Positions 44,701-54,398 are shown, counted from the stretch's first letter. The stretch is DNA of 64,000 bases from CBDCWQ01 sp965223435 (GCA_965223435.1 CBDCWQ010000018.1:1-64000), one strand, 5' to 3'. Notes: generated by a model from the sequence alone, not told the origin. Program-made: numbers and translations.

Positions 44701-47700
44701 CGCACCGAGATGGTGGACGATGGCCTGGCGCCGACGGTTCTGGGGACCGCACCCGAAGATGGTGCGGCCGACGTACTGGGAGGCAGCCCCATCTCCGTCG
44801 AGTTCAGCGAGCGGATTGATGGACCTTCTATTTCCGTGCATGTTGCCAACTACCTCCTAGGAACCTTTGCGGTGGTTTCTGGGGCCACCCAGGTGGGAGA
44901 AGACATTCAGGGGGGACAGCTTCTGAGTGGCGCGATCTCTTTGAGTCCCAACGGGCGCACCCTTACTTTTGTGCCCGATCCCCCGCTTCCTCAGGGCGGA
45001 AGCTTTTTCATCCGGGTTCGAGGTGTCCGAGATGTCTTCGGAACCGAACTTGCTGGAACCCACCTCGCCGCATTCTCCACCGGGCCCGCCGACACGGTGC
45101 CCCCCCCGGCTCCGACGGTTGATCCCATTTCGCGCTTCACTGCGGCTTCATCGGTGGTGGTTTCGGGAACCACCGAGCCCTACGCGACCGTAAACATCAC
45201 CGGAGGAGCGCGACCGGTGAGCGCGCGATCGGGCGCGTCAGGACGGTTTTTGATGCAGGCCCCCCTGACCGCGAACCAGGACAATAGCCTGAGTGTGTCG
45301 GCGACGGATTTCAATGGCAACATTGGACCCAGCACGATGGTCGACGAGGCGGGGGCGCCGCTGGTTTCGGGGCGGGACCGCACCGCACCGACGGTGCGCA
45401 TCGAGGCCCCGAACGAAGGAAGCGTGGTGCAAGGGCCAGTGGTTGTCCAATACGCAAGCGAAGATGCCTTCGGGCCCGGAGTCAACTTGGTCCAGTTGAC
45501 CTCCGAAGGATTCTTGGTGGCTGAGGGCACCGAGGCTTCGGGTGAGCTTCGCTTCAACAGTGAGATCTATGAAAACGGCGACCGCGTTTTCCTCATTTGG
45601 GCACGAGATGCGGTAGGCAATTGGAGCAGCTCCGGGCCCGCCCGTACCTTGAAAGTGGCCAATCCTGAGTTTCCTCGCTTAGATGCGGTGGTTCCCAGCT
45701 CTTTTTACCCGGGGACGACGACGGAGCTCTTGCTCAGGGGCGCCAACCTCGACGATCTCACCGCGGTGACGGTCGAACCGCCAGAGGCCTCGGTCGAGCT
45801 GGTCGGGGCGAGCGGCTTCGACTACCAGGTACGGGTGACGGTACCCCAAGAAGTACCCACGCAGTCGGCGGTGATCATCGCCCAAAACGCTTTTGGCAGC
45901 AGCCGGAGCGATGATGAGGATCTGGGCGTGTTTATCAGTGCGCCTCCATTGACCGTGGACTTTGCCCAGCCTGAGCGCCTCTTGACGCGGCCCAGCGGGC
46001 GGACCATCTCCGTAACTGGAAGTGGGTTTCTTCCAAGCTCAGAGGTCGTGGTGCAGGGACTGCCGTTGAGTACCACGATCCTCAGTTCCACTTCGCTTCA
46101 GTTTGAACTTCCCCAAGAAGAAATGTCTGTTCCTGGTCTTTTCGCGTTTTCGGTTCGGACGCCAGATCCGGTCCTCGGTTTTCGGTTCTCGAATCAGGGT
46201 TCGGTCTTGCGGGTGAAGCCGAGCCTGTCTTTTGGAGAAAGCGACATTTCGTTGCTTCCGGGCGCGGTCCGATTGGTCGAGGTCCGACTTTCTGAGGTGG
46301 CCGAGGCCGGGGGCTACCGCGTCGATGTGGCCTTTGCCGATGCGTCAGGGGTGGCCACGGTCATGCCAGAGACGATTGTCATTCCCGAGGGCGCAAACCG
46401 TGCCGATGCGACCGTCACGACCCTTGGCTCGGGGGGCCCGGTCACGCTGAATGCGACCGCCCCACTGGCGAACCCCGCGCAACTGGCCATCGAGGTGATT
46501 GCGCCGCCGGTGATCGAATGGCCGCCCTCGCCGCTGGTCCTACAGCCTCTATTGGAATCAACGTTTACCGTGGGACTCTCCCGGCCAGCACCGACCGATG
46601 GTCTGCGCACGGATCTTTCGGTGAGTCCGAACGGAGGGGTGGGGTTCCCGGCGATGTTTGCGTTTCCGTTCGGGAGCATTTCGGAATTGCTGTCGCTGAC
46701 GGGTCAAACGCCCGGGGATTACACGCTGACCGCGACGCCCGCCGCTGGGGCACCGGCGATGCGAAGTGTGGCGGTAAGGCAGGCGGTGGCCTCGAGTTCT
46801 CCGCCGGTCATCAAGGCGGCGGCCCTGAGAAACGAAGTCCAAATCCGCGTTGCGACCGATGGCGCGGGGGCCCTTTCGCGGGTGACGGTTGAAGTGCCCA
46901 GCGGCTGGTCGCCGCCCGAATTGGCCAGCACCCAAGCGGTGCTTGGGAACGGGACCGACGTGAGCGCGTCGTTGGTTCGCGGCGACGTCGGGCAGGGGCC
47001 CAATGGAGGCACGGTCATGGACTTGACGCTTCCTGCACCCATCTTGGTCGCCGACGCTTCGCCGTACCTCGACTTGGTGTTCAGCAACATGACCGCCTTT
47101 GAGGTCCTTGGACGGTCCACATGGCACACCGAAGTCGACACGGGGTCGGGTTTGGTCCCGGTCCAAGGGCACCCGGAGGTGATGGTTTCGGGTACAGCCG
47201 CAGACGGTTCGGGAACGGTTGTGGTGAGCACCGATCCTGCGCCCTTGGTGGCGGGGGCGTCGTCGGTTTTTGCTTCTCTTTCACTCAGCAACAACGTGGA
47301 AGTGGTGACCGATGCGGCCACGATTTTTTCATCGTGGTCCCAACAGGGGACAGACTTGAACTGGGGGCTTTTGGACCATGCGACCTTTGGCACCATTTTG
47401 CGCACGCCGGTCAACTCGAACCCGGGTTACTTTATCTCAGAGGACGCGCTCAGCAACGGCACCATCGAAGTGGAAATCGGCGCCCTCACGTCGAGCGACG
47501 ATGATTTCATCGGCCTCGTATTTCGATGGCAAGATACCTGCAATTTTTACCTTCTGGATTGGAAACAGGGCACCCAGTCGAACGGAGGTCAGGTGGCCAC
47601 CCGCGGCTTGGCACTTCGGCGCATTCGCGATTGCGATTTTGATGGCGACGGTGGTGTAGACAACAACTTGGGGTTCCTTTGGGGCAACGAGATCTCACGA

Positions 47701-48228
47701 TCGAACGTGTTGGCCACCAACGCGGATCAAGGCTGGTCGGACAATACTTTTCATGCTCTGCGGGTGGTGCTCGCCGGGGCGGACATCACGATTTTTGTCG
47801 ACGGCGTGCAAAGAATTGCAACCACGGACGCGACCGGCTTCACCAGCGGTCGGTACGGCCCCTATTCGTTTTCGCAGCCCCAGACGTCTATCCGAAACCT
47901 TCGTGTGAGTCGAGCGGCTGTGATCATGGATACCATCGAGTGGACGGTGCCCACGGGTTGGCCGGTCGCACCCGACAGCACACTCTCTTTGACGACCGCC
48001 GGGACGGACCGGACGGCCGAGATTGTCACCAGCTCCACTTCGGCAGGCGAGAGCGTTTTTCGACTGAACAACGCCCAACTCTTGCCTGGGCAGGCAGCAG
48101 ATCTACGCTTTTTAAACTTCACGGCACCACCCGCGGGGCGCTACGATTTTGTGGTTCGAACAGCCGGGGTGGACGGGGATCTGACTGCCATCGCCGCGCC
48201 ACCGGCTATTGATGTGTCGGCAAACTGA
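41782..48228 (+). CDS. giant multi-domain surface lipoprotein
   Basis: 2148 residues from ATG 41782 (GGAGG seven bases upstream). A signal peptide ends in FVWAC (Cys20), followed by an Asp/Gly-rich linker to about 60. Two ASH-type beta domains (each with xVDFGxVxVGxxxxxxVxxxNxG) lead into many Ig-like domains. Among them are SbsA-type domains near 1000 (PTVLGTAPEDGAADVLGG...ISVEFSERI) and an IPT/TIG domain near 1320 (VVPSSFYPGTTTELLLRG). A concanavalin-like domain near 1870-2050 (DFIGLVFRWQDTCNFYLLDW) resembles thrombospondin C-terminal modules. An adhesive or matrix role on the outer membrane is inferred. Confidence 0.85.
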   Translation: MLRRAWFRLVPLVAVFVWACPSGNESRPEDAGADSGGDSGGDGGLDGGTGDGGDGGTGDAGGRNVQLRFDVSTLDFGMVSVGDRVDRAVQVHNDGTEAVSVSSFSVSGDAFLALPPWATTLAPQGVSEVVLRFSPAAVDGFTGALDVEVTGLSGSSATLALRGEGVPVAGTPDISAAAAAVDFGIVRVAQRAVLGVALQNRGDGLGVVEDGTLAGDEMKLLTPLPLAIPPGESETVLLEFQPQKVGAVEDVLALTGSLGGEVRVATAGRGIELSAFQPLSPPTRLGLPASPDNLENQVTAVTARAAFFEVGLPDTFQGGDRIEFSVRDRQGVLVERGFSWPSGLSGTASTSVDLSVLSDGALLISARFARGPQGAELFSEGRTLDAVKQTAGLAPPIVDLLPNLVSVDRLVVTGTAAEGALVTIDGGAGPVSVQLGAGETVFSAPVVLRRNAENKLQICHEVLGVQSCAVFVSVVHLVPDEFVIAEARSRRLSVEEVEVLVENGVVALDDPENFHVSEFTVVIEVAGTQIPVSQPVVLGNAPGVYFGAAGTAAPGGSGTGGGSGGGFSGGGGSSRRYAQVVVVQPPMGLPPIPGVIFIEGRVKSLKEMFQVTFLLSNLSEIFQLENVTATLLAPTGLTPIRAALGDAVEGVEVDGPIDEIVLGTIAPALPAQKSEGLAQFIVRGDVAGDYTVEVSFGGVVTGPGLTEPVPFDGQVNTGISVFGPPTFDIHLTHPASVTVGQTYDLVVAVTNTAPIPAPFASLDLAVGAGASLAQDGCPAPVPSPFQHFELGHLEPGQTREQSLRLVACTDGPVIGCKVRSDEVLNVSVSAGAPCPTEREIVPSDLPDGFEAPVVVGIAPTPNTVVPHQGVAIEVALSRSVVNIFSDVFVDGRFSRPGTIVVERLNLGGSQVLERVASTSSVTYNAQDDRTVVRLDALDLTPDGLYRVTVVGAQNGVRNALSGTPLRSSFVYTFRTEMVDDGLAPTVLGTAPEDGAADVLGGSPISVEFSERIDGPSISVHVANYLLGTFAVVSGATQVGEDIQGGQLLSGAISLSPNGRTLTFVPDPPLPQGGSFFIRVRGVRDVFGTELAGTHLAAFSTGPADTVPPPAPTVDPISRFTAASSVVVSGTTEPYATVNITGGARPVSARSGASGRFLMQAPLTANQDNSLSVSATDFNGNIGPSTMVDEAGAPLVSGRDRTAPTVRIEAPNEGSVVQGPVVVQYASEDAFGPGVNLVQLTSEGFLVAEGTEASGELRFNSEIYENGDRVFLIWARDAVGNWSSSGPARTLKVANPEFPRLDAVVPSSFYPGTTTELLLRGANLDDLTAVTVEPPEASVELVGASGFDYQVRVTVPQEVPTQSAVIIAQNAFGSSRSDDEDLGVFISAPPLTVDFAQPERLLTRPSGRTISVTGSGFLPSSEVVVQGLPLSTTILSSTSLQFELPQEEMSVPGLFAFSVRTPDPVLGFRFSNQGSVLRVKPSLSFGESDISLLPGAVRLVEVRLSEVAEAGGYRVDVAFADASGVATVMPETIVIPEGANRADATVTTLGSGGPVTLNATAPLANPAQLAIEVIAPPVIEWPPSPLVLQPLLESTFTVGLSRPAPTDGLRTDLSVSPNGGVGFPAMFAFPFGSISELLSLTGQTPGDYTLTATPAAGAPAMRSVAVRQAVASSSPPVIKAAALRNEVQIRVATDGAGALSRVTVEVPSGWSPPELASTQAVLGNGTDVSASLVRGDVGQGPNGGTVMDLTLPAPILVADASPYLDLVFSNMTAFEVLGRSTWHTEVDTGSGLVPVQGHPEVMVSGTAADGSGTVVVSTDPAPLVAGASSVFASLSLSNNVEVVTDAATIFSSWSQQGTDLNWGLLDHATFGTILRTPVNSNPGYFISEDALSNGTIEVEIGALTSSDDDFIGLVFRWQDTCNFYLLDWKQGTQSNGGQVATRGLALRRIRDCDFDGDGGVDNNLGFLWGNEISRSNVLATNADQGWSDNTFHALRVVLAGADITIFVDGVQRIATTDATGFTSGRYGPYSFSQPQTSIRNLRVSRAAVIMDTIEWTVPTGWPVAPDSTLSLTTAGTDRTAEIVTSSTSAGESVFRLNNAQLLPGQAADLRFLNFTAPPAGRYDFVVRTAGVDGDLTAIAAPPAIDVSAN

Positions 48229-48233
48229 GCTGA

Positions 48234-51200
48234 TTAATTGCCAAAGTCATAGTCTGTCTCGTGTTTAATCTCTTTTCGCTCACTCACGAGAACGGCCTGT
48301 TGACGTCCAGAGAACGTAAAGAGCCCATCTGGATTTTTCTTGGTTCGGTCGTAGCTCGCCTGAACCGTTAGAAACAGCTTATAACCTTTTTGCTCTGCGT
48401 TCTTGATAAACTCGTAAAAGGATTTTCCGCGTGCACTCTTCTCCTTGGCGAGGTCAACGCGAAGCTCGTAACCGGTGTCGGGGTGTTTCTTGTTGAAATT
48501 AAGCTTGCCCGAAGGGATCCAGTAGAAGTCATCGGGTGCGTCCAGAGCGTCTCCGTCAGCCTCCACCGTGAGAAAGGCATCGATGTCGTTCAGCTCGTCG
48601 ATGGCGTCCGAGTTTGAGCGTTCGGGTGGGTCCGCGTGATAAACCAAGAGCCCATCCTTGAATGATGATGCGATGAGAGGCACGGAAGATTGGGGGTCAA
48701 TGGTAAAGACGCGAGAGAACTGGGTCATCGATGGGTAGTTGATTCCGTGGTAGTAGCGCCGGTGAATCAAATCAGCGAGAACGTTCGGCGCTTGATTGTT
48801 CGAAAAGGACACGCAGAATAGTTTTTTTCGTGGAATGACAGCGGACTTAAATTGACCGCCCGGAATCTTTTGGATCTTGCCACCATCCGCGAAACGCATC
48901 GCTGTTGCTTCGTGCAGGAGCGGAGTCATATTTCGCGCACCCACAAGAAAATAGCCGCGTTCTTCGGCGAGGGTGGTACCGTCAAATCGGGCTGAGGATG
49001 CCGTCAGATCTTCCGGATAGAATACGATGTGGCCAACGCTCTCGACCCATCGAACGAAGGTCTGTGGGTCTCGTGGATCGATGGTGAACAGCGCGGGATT
49101 GTGGCTGCAGAAGATGTGGCTATGGATATCGGGGTGGTCGAATTCTTCCGCGGTATAAGGTACGCGACCGTCTTGGTACTTTCCGACGGTGACGGCGGGG
49201 TGTTTGTTGTAAAGACCGTCATGGGATGGCTCCCGAGGCCCAAAAGTGATGCCAAATCCGGGTTGGACCTGAGGAAGATTGGCGTGACCGAACAGATCCA
49301 AAAACGCCTCGCCCCATCGGTCGGGCGCATGACGGGTGTAGATCCGCACGCCGAGGTCTGTTTCACGAACGATGGCGTCGGACAGTTGTAACCCCGCAAG
49401 CCCAACGCGTATGGCTTCGCCCAATAGGACTGTGGTGGCAAAAACGTCCGGGGGAAGGCCTTCGGTATTCTCGATGGTGACGCGTCGCCAATGCCGCTCC
49501 GGGGGCTCGAAGAAGCTTTGGTTCCGAGAAACGTAGGTGATCTCTCCGAGAATAAAATTCACATGGGTGAGGATGGCTGCTTGAGAGGCCAGGGGGATAC
49601 CAAGGAAAAGAAAGGCTTGGCGTACCTCGGGATTCTTCAGGGCAAACTGAAGCGGATACTGAAAGAACCTGGCCACGGTGGCTTCGCTTTTGGCGCCACG
49701 CCCGACGAGGTTCTCGGCGTCGTCGTCAATCGCTCGAGCCTGGTAATGGTTGTACACGTCGATAAACCAAATCGCTGAAGTGGCAGACTGAAGCTTTGCG
49801 GTCAGGTCTTGGATGCGGTGGGTTGAGTACGGGAAATCGTGGTCGATCACGAAGGAGCGCATGTCTCGCCACAGACGGTTTGCGGTGGCCTCAAATCGCA
49901 CTGCCCGACCATCGTGACGAGGCTGCGCCTCCGCGAAATAGAGAAGCGCGAGAATTAAGCCGGTGGTGGCCTCGAGGTGGTACAGTTTATCCTGATCTGA
50001 GTTTTTCGCGATGTAACGATCCTCGAATCCCTGCTGAAAATAATGTGCCCCGCGATAGACTTTGCCCTCGAAGTGGAGGTCTTTGACAAAATGCTGAAGG
50101 GTGTAGTCCAAGCAGCGGCCGAGCTTTTCTACTTGGTGGGCCGATAGGCTTGGGTAGTCGACACTGATCGCCAGCCAGGTACAATTGTCGATGGCCGTGT
50201 GTGTGCTTCGCAAAAAATGACCCTTCACGATCTCACCGCCCGTGATGACGCGGCCGGCTTCGTCATTCCACAAGGTCGTGAAGATGGCGTGGGTGATGCG
50301 ATCTCGAAAGGCGACCCATTGGTCGATGCCATGGGTTTGGGCGCTGGGGCGTAAATCGGCGAGACTGGGTGTTGGAATCTCGTTCCAGTGCTTCACGAGT
50401 TGGTTGATAACCGCCAGAACATCAAGATTGTGTTCGGTGACCACATTGGATGCTTTGGCTCGCTGGCCGAGAACGACAAACTCCGATGGCGTGACCATGC
50501 GGCTTTTGACAACGCGCGAACGACCGTTTCGATCCCATTCGAGAATATCGACCGAGGGCGGGTTGTCTGCGAAGTAATCGTTGTAGCCCACCGTATCGAG
50601 AATGTCGTAGTAGGCCCAAGACCGTTCGTCGGGTTGAACGGGCAAGATAAGGTCGATGTTTCCGGCGTTCTTGAGGCCTTGGGTGGTCCACCCGGCAGTC
50701 ACCAGGTCGAGGGATCCATCGAAATGGACCATAAGGCCATAAAGAGCACGCCAGTAACATTGGTCGATGCGGTTTTTTTCCGCCTGGCTCAGGTCCTTGA
50801 ACAGATCCGAAAGAAGATAAGCACCAAGCCCGTGAACAACCCAGGCGTTGGCTCCGGTGACCAAGCGCGCGTCTTTCCACACGTCCTCATCGGTGTTCCA
50901 GGAAAAATGCCAGCCCCCAAAGACGGTTTCACCATCTTTGTCCGTCCACGTTGCCGCGGAATCACAGACAAAGCGGCTCAGCGTCACCGCACGCTCATCG
51001 CCTGCGCGGCTGTATTGGGCGAGCGCGAGGCCCTGTCCGTAGGCCCATACCCGGCCGTGATCGGCCAAAAATTGGCTATCAGGGTCGGTGGGATCCGCTT
51101 CGTATTCCCGTTGGATGCCCTCGACGAACAAGCGATCTCTCAGCTGCTGCGCCTGCACATAGTTTGCATGGTCGCTTTCGGTGAACACGTGGACTTCAGT

Positions 51201-51842
51201 CTCGCGTGCTATGGGGTTTGGGGCACCGGCTACCGAGCCGCACTCCTCGATAATCGCTTGCCTGTTTTTGTACAATCCGGGACCTGGACGGCACGCTTGA
51301 CCAAAGCGCGCGACATACGTGTGCCCTGCGTGCAGCACAGGCCCCGCGATGCGTACGAGCGCCTGGGTTTGCACATCCCATTCGAGGATGGAGGCTGCCT
51401 GCAAGGTTGCGGGCGCTATTTCCTCGCTGGGAACAAAAAACTGCCACCCATCGGTATTCTGGGTCTTCGGCGTGGGGAGTTCAACCGAAGATGGGTCGAT
51501 GGTCTTGCCGGGCGCCTCTACGTAAACCCAGTAGACACCATCATCCGACATGCGCGACGCTTGGTGGTAACGGACCACGACTCGATGGAGCTCGTCGTGG
51601 TGCTGCTCGACGCGCCAAGCCGCCCAGCGTTCGGGTGCGAGGTTCTCGAGAGGCAAAAGGTTGTCTGTGTGAAGCGTAGACACCAGATTCCACCCCTCGG
51701 AAAGTCCGAGTACCCGACTCTCGCCGACGGGAAGGAGTTCGTGAAGGGTGGATGGTCGGCCACAAGACAACGCGCCGATGAGCAGGAGGGCGGGTCGCAG
51801 GGGCCACACTATCGAGGGCAACGCCGAACGATTCGCTCTCAT
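48234..51842 (-). CDS. large lipoprotein with predicted alpha-toroid region
   Basis: 1202 residues from ATG 51842; the frame continues upstream but this start gives a clean lipoprotein signal, LLLIGALSC, with Cys27. A beta region of about 200 residues (EGWNLVSTLHTDNLL; HAGHTYVARFGQAC) precedes about 450 residues of helical hairpins with many aromatic and acidic residues (VWAYGQGLALAQYSRAGDE, ATTGLILALLYFAEAQP), resembling alpha-toroid glycosidase-like folds. The last 350 residues are mixed (FGPREPSHDGLYNKHPAVTVG). I do not recognise a family. Polysaccharide binding or cleavage at the surface is a guess. It converges with the giant lipoprotein gene, six bases apart. Confidence 0.68.
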   Translation of the reverse strand: MRANRSALPSIVWPLRPALLLIGALSCGRPSTLHELLPVGESRVLGLSEGWNLVSTLHTDNLLPLENLAPERWAAWRVEQHHDELHRVVVRYHQASRMSDDGVYWVYVEAPGKTIDPSSVELPTPKTQNTDGWQFFVPSEEIAPATLQAASILEWDVQTQALVRIAGPVLHAGHTYVARFGQACRPGPGLYKNRQAIIEECGSVAGAPNPIARETEVHVFTESDHANYVQAQQLRDRLFVEGIQREYEADPTDPDSQFLADHGRVWAYGQGLALAQYSRAGDERAVTLSRFVCDSAATWTDKDGETVFGGWHFSWNTDEDVWKDARLVTGANAWVVHGLGAYLLSDLFKDLSQAEKNRIDQCYWRALYGLMVHFDGSLDLVTAGWTTQGLKNAGNIDLILPVQPDERSWAYYDILDTVGYNDYFADNPPSVDILEWDRNGRSRVVKSRMVTPSEFVVLGQRAKASNVVTEHNLDVLAVINQLVKHWNEIPTPSLADLRPSAQTHGIDQWVAFRDRITHAIFTTLWNDEAGRVITGGEIVKGHFLRSTHTAIDNCTWLAISVDYPSLSAHQVEKLGRCLDYTLQHFVKDLHFEGKVYRGAHYFQQGFEDRYIAKNSDQDKLYHLEATTGLILALLYFAEAQPRHDGRAVRFEATANRLWRDMRSFVIDHDFPYSTHRIQDLTAKLQSATSAIWFIDVYNHYQARAIDDDAENLVGRGAKSEATVARFFQYPLQFALKNPEVRQAFLFLGIPLASQAAILTHVNFILGEITYVSRNQSFFEPPERHWRRVTIENTEGLPPDVFATTVLLGEAIRVGLAGLQLSDAIVRETDLGVRIYTRHAPDRWGEAFLDLFGHANLPQVQPGFGITFGPREPSHDGLYNKHPAVTVGKYQDGRVPYTAEEFDHPDIHSHIFCSHNPALFTIDPRDPQTFVRWVESVGHIVFYPEDLTASSARFDGTTLAEERGYFLVGARNMTPLLHEATAMRFADGGKIQKIPGGQFKSAVIPRKKLFCVSFSNNQAPNVLADLIHRRYYHGINYPSMTQFSRVFTIDPQSSVPLIASSFKDGLLVYHADPPERSNSDAIDELNDIDAFLTVEADGDALDAPDDFYWIPSGKLNFNKKHPDTGYELRVDLAKEKSARGKSFYEFIKNAEQKGYKLFLTVQASYDRTKKNPDGLFTFSGRQQAVLVSERKEIKHETDYDFGN

Positions 51843-52431
51843 CTCCGTTCCATGCGGCGTTGGCCCCGATTGTGAATGTCTAGGTTCTTCCAAGTACGCT
51901 CGTTGGTGCTCGACTTGGCTGGGCCCTTCGTTCCAAGCGGCTTTGCGTTCGGAGTTCAAGCAAGGAGTGCAGTGCCTCACGGGGGCGCTCGACGGGGAAG
52001 GATTCCTGCGACGCATTGACTCCTCATTTTTTCGGGCTCTCCCCGGAAGAAGATGCCAAGATGAGCTCGTTGACGAGCGAACCTGGGACGTTTCCGGCGT
52101 TGGTGTCAATCGGAACTTCTTTTCGGTGAATAGGATGGGAAGCGGTCTTGGGCCCGTTGGACGAAGGCTTCGGGGGTATGGGGCGGTCCATCTTCAACTT
52201 CAATTTCTTGGAGGTTGATTCAGTGTGAGGTTGGACGCGCCAGGGTTTCACGAGCCCGGGGGGTTGCCCGACAGATCGTTTCTCGCGCCGGCGTAGGATG
52301 GTGATTTTTTGACACGGCTTGTGGCCCCACTCCACTATCGTCCGGGTGAGGCCGAGCCCGCGAAACATGAGAATGCGGGGCGCATGATGCCGGGAGCCAG
52401 CCCATATTTCAGGCGCAGGGGATCTGGAGCG
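51843..52431. other. divergent intergenic region
   Basis: 589 bases between the large lipoprotein and the gene at 52432. Several short frames cross it but none has a ribosome binding site or a recognisable product; no clear repeats or hairpins were seen. Confidence 0.4.
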
Positions 52432-53190
52432 GTGCGCGCCTGTGTTCTGAGAAGAAGTCTGAGCGAACGGGGTGCAACGTGGTTGGGTTGTCTGGCTTGG
52501 GTGGCTGCGGGCACCGGTTGTCAGATGCCCGAGTCGGTGCGCGCCGTGGATGCTTGGCTCCGAGCCTACCAGGCCGAGGATGTTCCGGCCATGGTAGCCC
52601 ACACGGTTGAAGCCGATCGGCCATGGGTCAAAAAAGCGATGCTGGAGTTGTCGAGGGTTCCCACGGGCACGGTGGCCCTATCACTCCCCCCTAAGCCGAT
52701 GTCCCATGAGATCGTTGAAATTGAGGCGAAACCAAGCGACCGAAGGCACGTTGTACTCACCAAAGTGACGCTCAAGAATCCTTTAGCCTACGCGTCCAAG
52801 CGCGTAGGCCAGGTGCTCAAAGACATTCCCAAAACGCGAACGGAGCGTCGGCGTTTTCTCAGCGTCCGGGAGGGTTCTCGGTGGGGCGTGAAACTTGATT
52901 TGGCTCGGGTGCTTGCGAGAACCCAGTTCGCCCATCGCTTTCACGAGCTTCTACTTTCGCGCGACTACACGGGGGCCCGAACCTTGCTATCATCCATTCC
53001 CCCTCCGCCAGATGAAGCCAATGCGCTCCGGCTGAGCGACCGCCTTTTGGAAGCGTTGACCAAGGACCTTGAGAAGGCTGAGGCGCGTGCTCAAAAAGCT
53101 GCAGATCATTCAAAACCCTCCTCCGAACCAGGCGCACCTCGCCCTTCGGGTCGGGAAAAGGACGAACGCAGTCCGAAAACAGGTTACTGA
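52432..53190 (+). CDS. putative lipoprotein, unknown function
   Basis: 252 residues from GTG 52432; in-frame ATGs at 52384 and 52387 are alternatives. The segment LGCLAWVAAGTGC could be a lipoprotein signal. The region after it (RAVDAWLRAYQAEDVPAMVAHTVEADRPWVKKAML) resembles the helical start of SnoaL/DUF4878-like lipoproteins, and a basic beta part (RRFLSVREGSRWGVKLDLARV) follows. The C-terminus is helical and then polar. No enzyme motif. A good intrinsic terminator follows. Confidence 0.6.
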   Translation: MRACVLRRSLSERGATWLGCLAWVAAGTGCQMPESVRAVDAWLRAYQAEDVPAMVAHTVEADRPWVKKAMLELSRVPTGTVALSLPPKPMSHEIVEIEAKPSDRRHVVLTKVTLKNPLAYASKRVGQVLKDIPKTRTERRRFLSVREGSRWGVKLDLARVLARTQFAHRFHELLLSRDYTGARTLLSSIPPPPDEANALRLSDRLLEALTKDLEKAEARAQKAADHSKPSSEPGAPRPSGREKDERSPKTGY

Positions 53191-53193
53191 AAC

Positions 53194-53212
53194 GTCGCTT
53201 TGCGACTTTTTT
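53194..53212 (+). terminator. intrinsic terminator
   Basis: GTCGC (53194-53198), loop TTT, GCGAC (53202-53206), then six Ts. It lies four bases after the stop of the plus-strand gene and ten bases before the end of the convergent rhodanese-MoeB gene. Confidence 0.7.
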
Positions 53213-53222
53213 CAGCCCATTG

Positions 53223-54398
53223 CTATGCGTGGATGGAGCAGAAGGCTTCGTAGTCGATCAGTTCGGTGATGGTTGGTTTGTCGCTGCAGACGGGGCACTT
53301 GGGGTCTCGCTGCAGTTTCAGTTCGCGCCATTTCATCCCGAGGGCATCGAATTGGAGGAGGCGACCCACCAGGGGCTCGCCCTTGCCGAGCAGGAGCTTG
53401 ATGGTTTCCATGGTTTGAATGGTTCCCACGACGCCGGGCAGGGCGCCGACGACGCCCGCTTCGGCGCAGCTTGGGGCCATGCCCGGTGGGGGCGGCTCTG
53501 GGTAGAGGCAGCGGTAGCAGGGGCCCCCAAGCGAGGGGGCGAACACCGAGGCTTGGCCTTCAAATTGAAAGATGGAGCCATGAATATTCGGGATCTTGCG
53601 AAATACGCAGGCGTCGTTGATGAGGTAGCGGGTCTGGAAGTTGTCGCAGCCGTCGACCACCAGTTCCCACCCGTCGTCGAGGATTTTCATGATGTTGGCC
53701 GAGGTGAGGAACTCTTGGTACTTGGTGACCTTGACGTCAGGGTTGAGGTCACGCATGGCCCGCTCGGCACTGTCGACTTTGGGAACGCCGGCGTCATCGT
53801 TTCGGTGGATGATCTGTCGCTGAAGGTTAGAGAAATCGACGACGTCTGGGTCGACGATGCCAAGGTGCCCGACGCCGGCCGCAGCCAGGTAAAGGGCCGC
53901 GGGGGATCCGAGGCCGCCGGCGCCCACCAGGAGCACTTTGGAGTCCAAAAGTCGTTTTTGGCCTTCCTCCTGGAGTTCAGGGAGCATGATGTGGCGGGAG
54001 TAGCGAATTTTCTGGTCTTGGGTGAGTTGTTTGTCGACCACCCACGGTAAGCCAGCGTTCTTCCAGCCGTTGAAGCCGCCCCTCAGTGATTTGACGTTGC
54101 GATACCCCAACTCTTCGAGAGACCGAGCGGCCAGGGCGCTGCGGACGCCACCGGCGCAGTACACCACGATCTCCTGGTCTCTTTTGGGGGCGATATTCTC
54201 AATCTTCAGCTCGAGGAAACCCCGCGGGAGGTGTTTGGCCCCTTTGATGCTGCCAGTGGCGACTTCGTCGGCCTCGCGGACATCGAGTAGGAGGAGCTCT
54301 GGTTTGGCCTCGAGTTCGGCCCTGACTTCGTCGGGCTTGGCCTCGCGAATGTTTGCTTTGGTGGATTGGATCAGCTGATCTTTGGTGACGCCGGCCAT
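53223..54398 (-). CDS. moeB: rhodanese-MoeB/ThiF fusion (sulfur carrier protein adenylyltransferase)
   Basis: 391 residues from ATG 54398. A rhodanese domain (about 15-115) with active-site CAGGVR (Cys81) is fused in front of an E1-like ThiF/MoeB domain. That domain has the nucleotide loop GAGGLGSP (159-166), Arg and Gln in NLQRQ, the possible catalytic Cys311 in PSCAEAG, and zinc pairs CYRC (294, 297) and CPVC (368, 371). Such enzymes adenylate the C-terminal Gly of a MoaD/ThiS-like carrier and pass sulfur to it for molybdopterin, thiamine or cysteine synthesis. The domain order is the reverse of MoeZ. No carrier gene is nearby. Confidence 0.92.
   Translation of the reverse strand: MAGVTKDQLIQSTKANIREAKPDEVRAELEAKPELLLLDVREADEVATGSIKGAKHLPRGFLELKIENIAPKRDQEIVVYCAGGVRSALAARSLEELGYRNVKSLRGGFNGWKNAGLPWVVDKQLTQDQKIRYSRHIMLPELQEEGQKRLLDSKVLLVGAGGLGSPAALYLAAAGVGHLGIVDPDVVDFSNLQRQIIHRNDDAGVPKVDSAERAMRDLNPDVKVTKYQEFLTSANIMKILDDGWELVVDGCDNFQTRYLINDACVFRKIPNIHGSIFQFEGQASVFAPSLGGPCYRCLYPEPPPPGMAPSCAEAGVVGALPGVVGTIQTMETIKLLLGKGEPLVGRLLQFDALGMKWRELKLQRDPKCPVCSDKPTITELIDYEAFCSIHA

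Noticed and set aside
50388..51875. 495-codon open frame on the plus strand
   Set aside because: Antisense to the 1202-residue lipoprotein, whose lipobox and composition support the minus strand.
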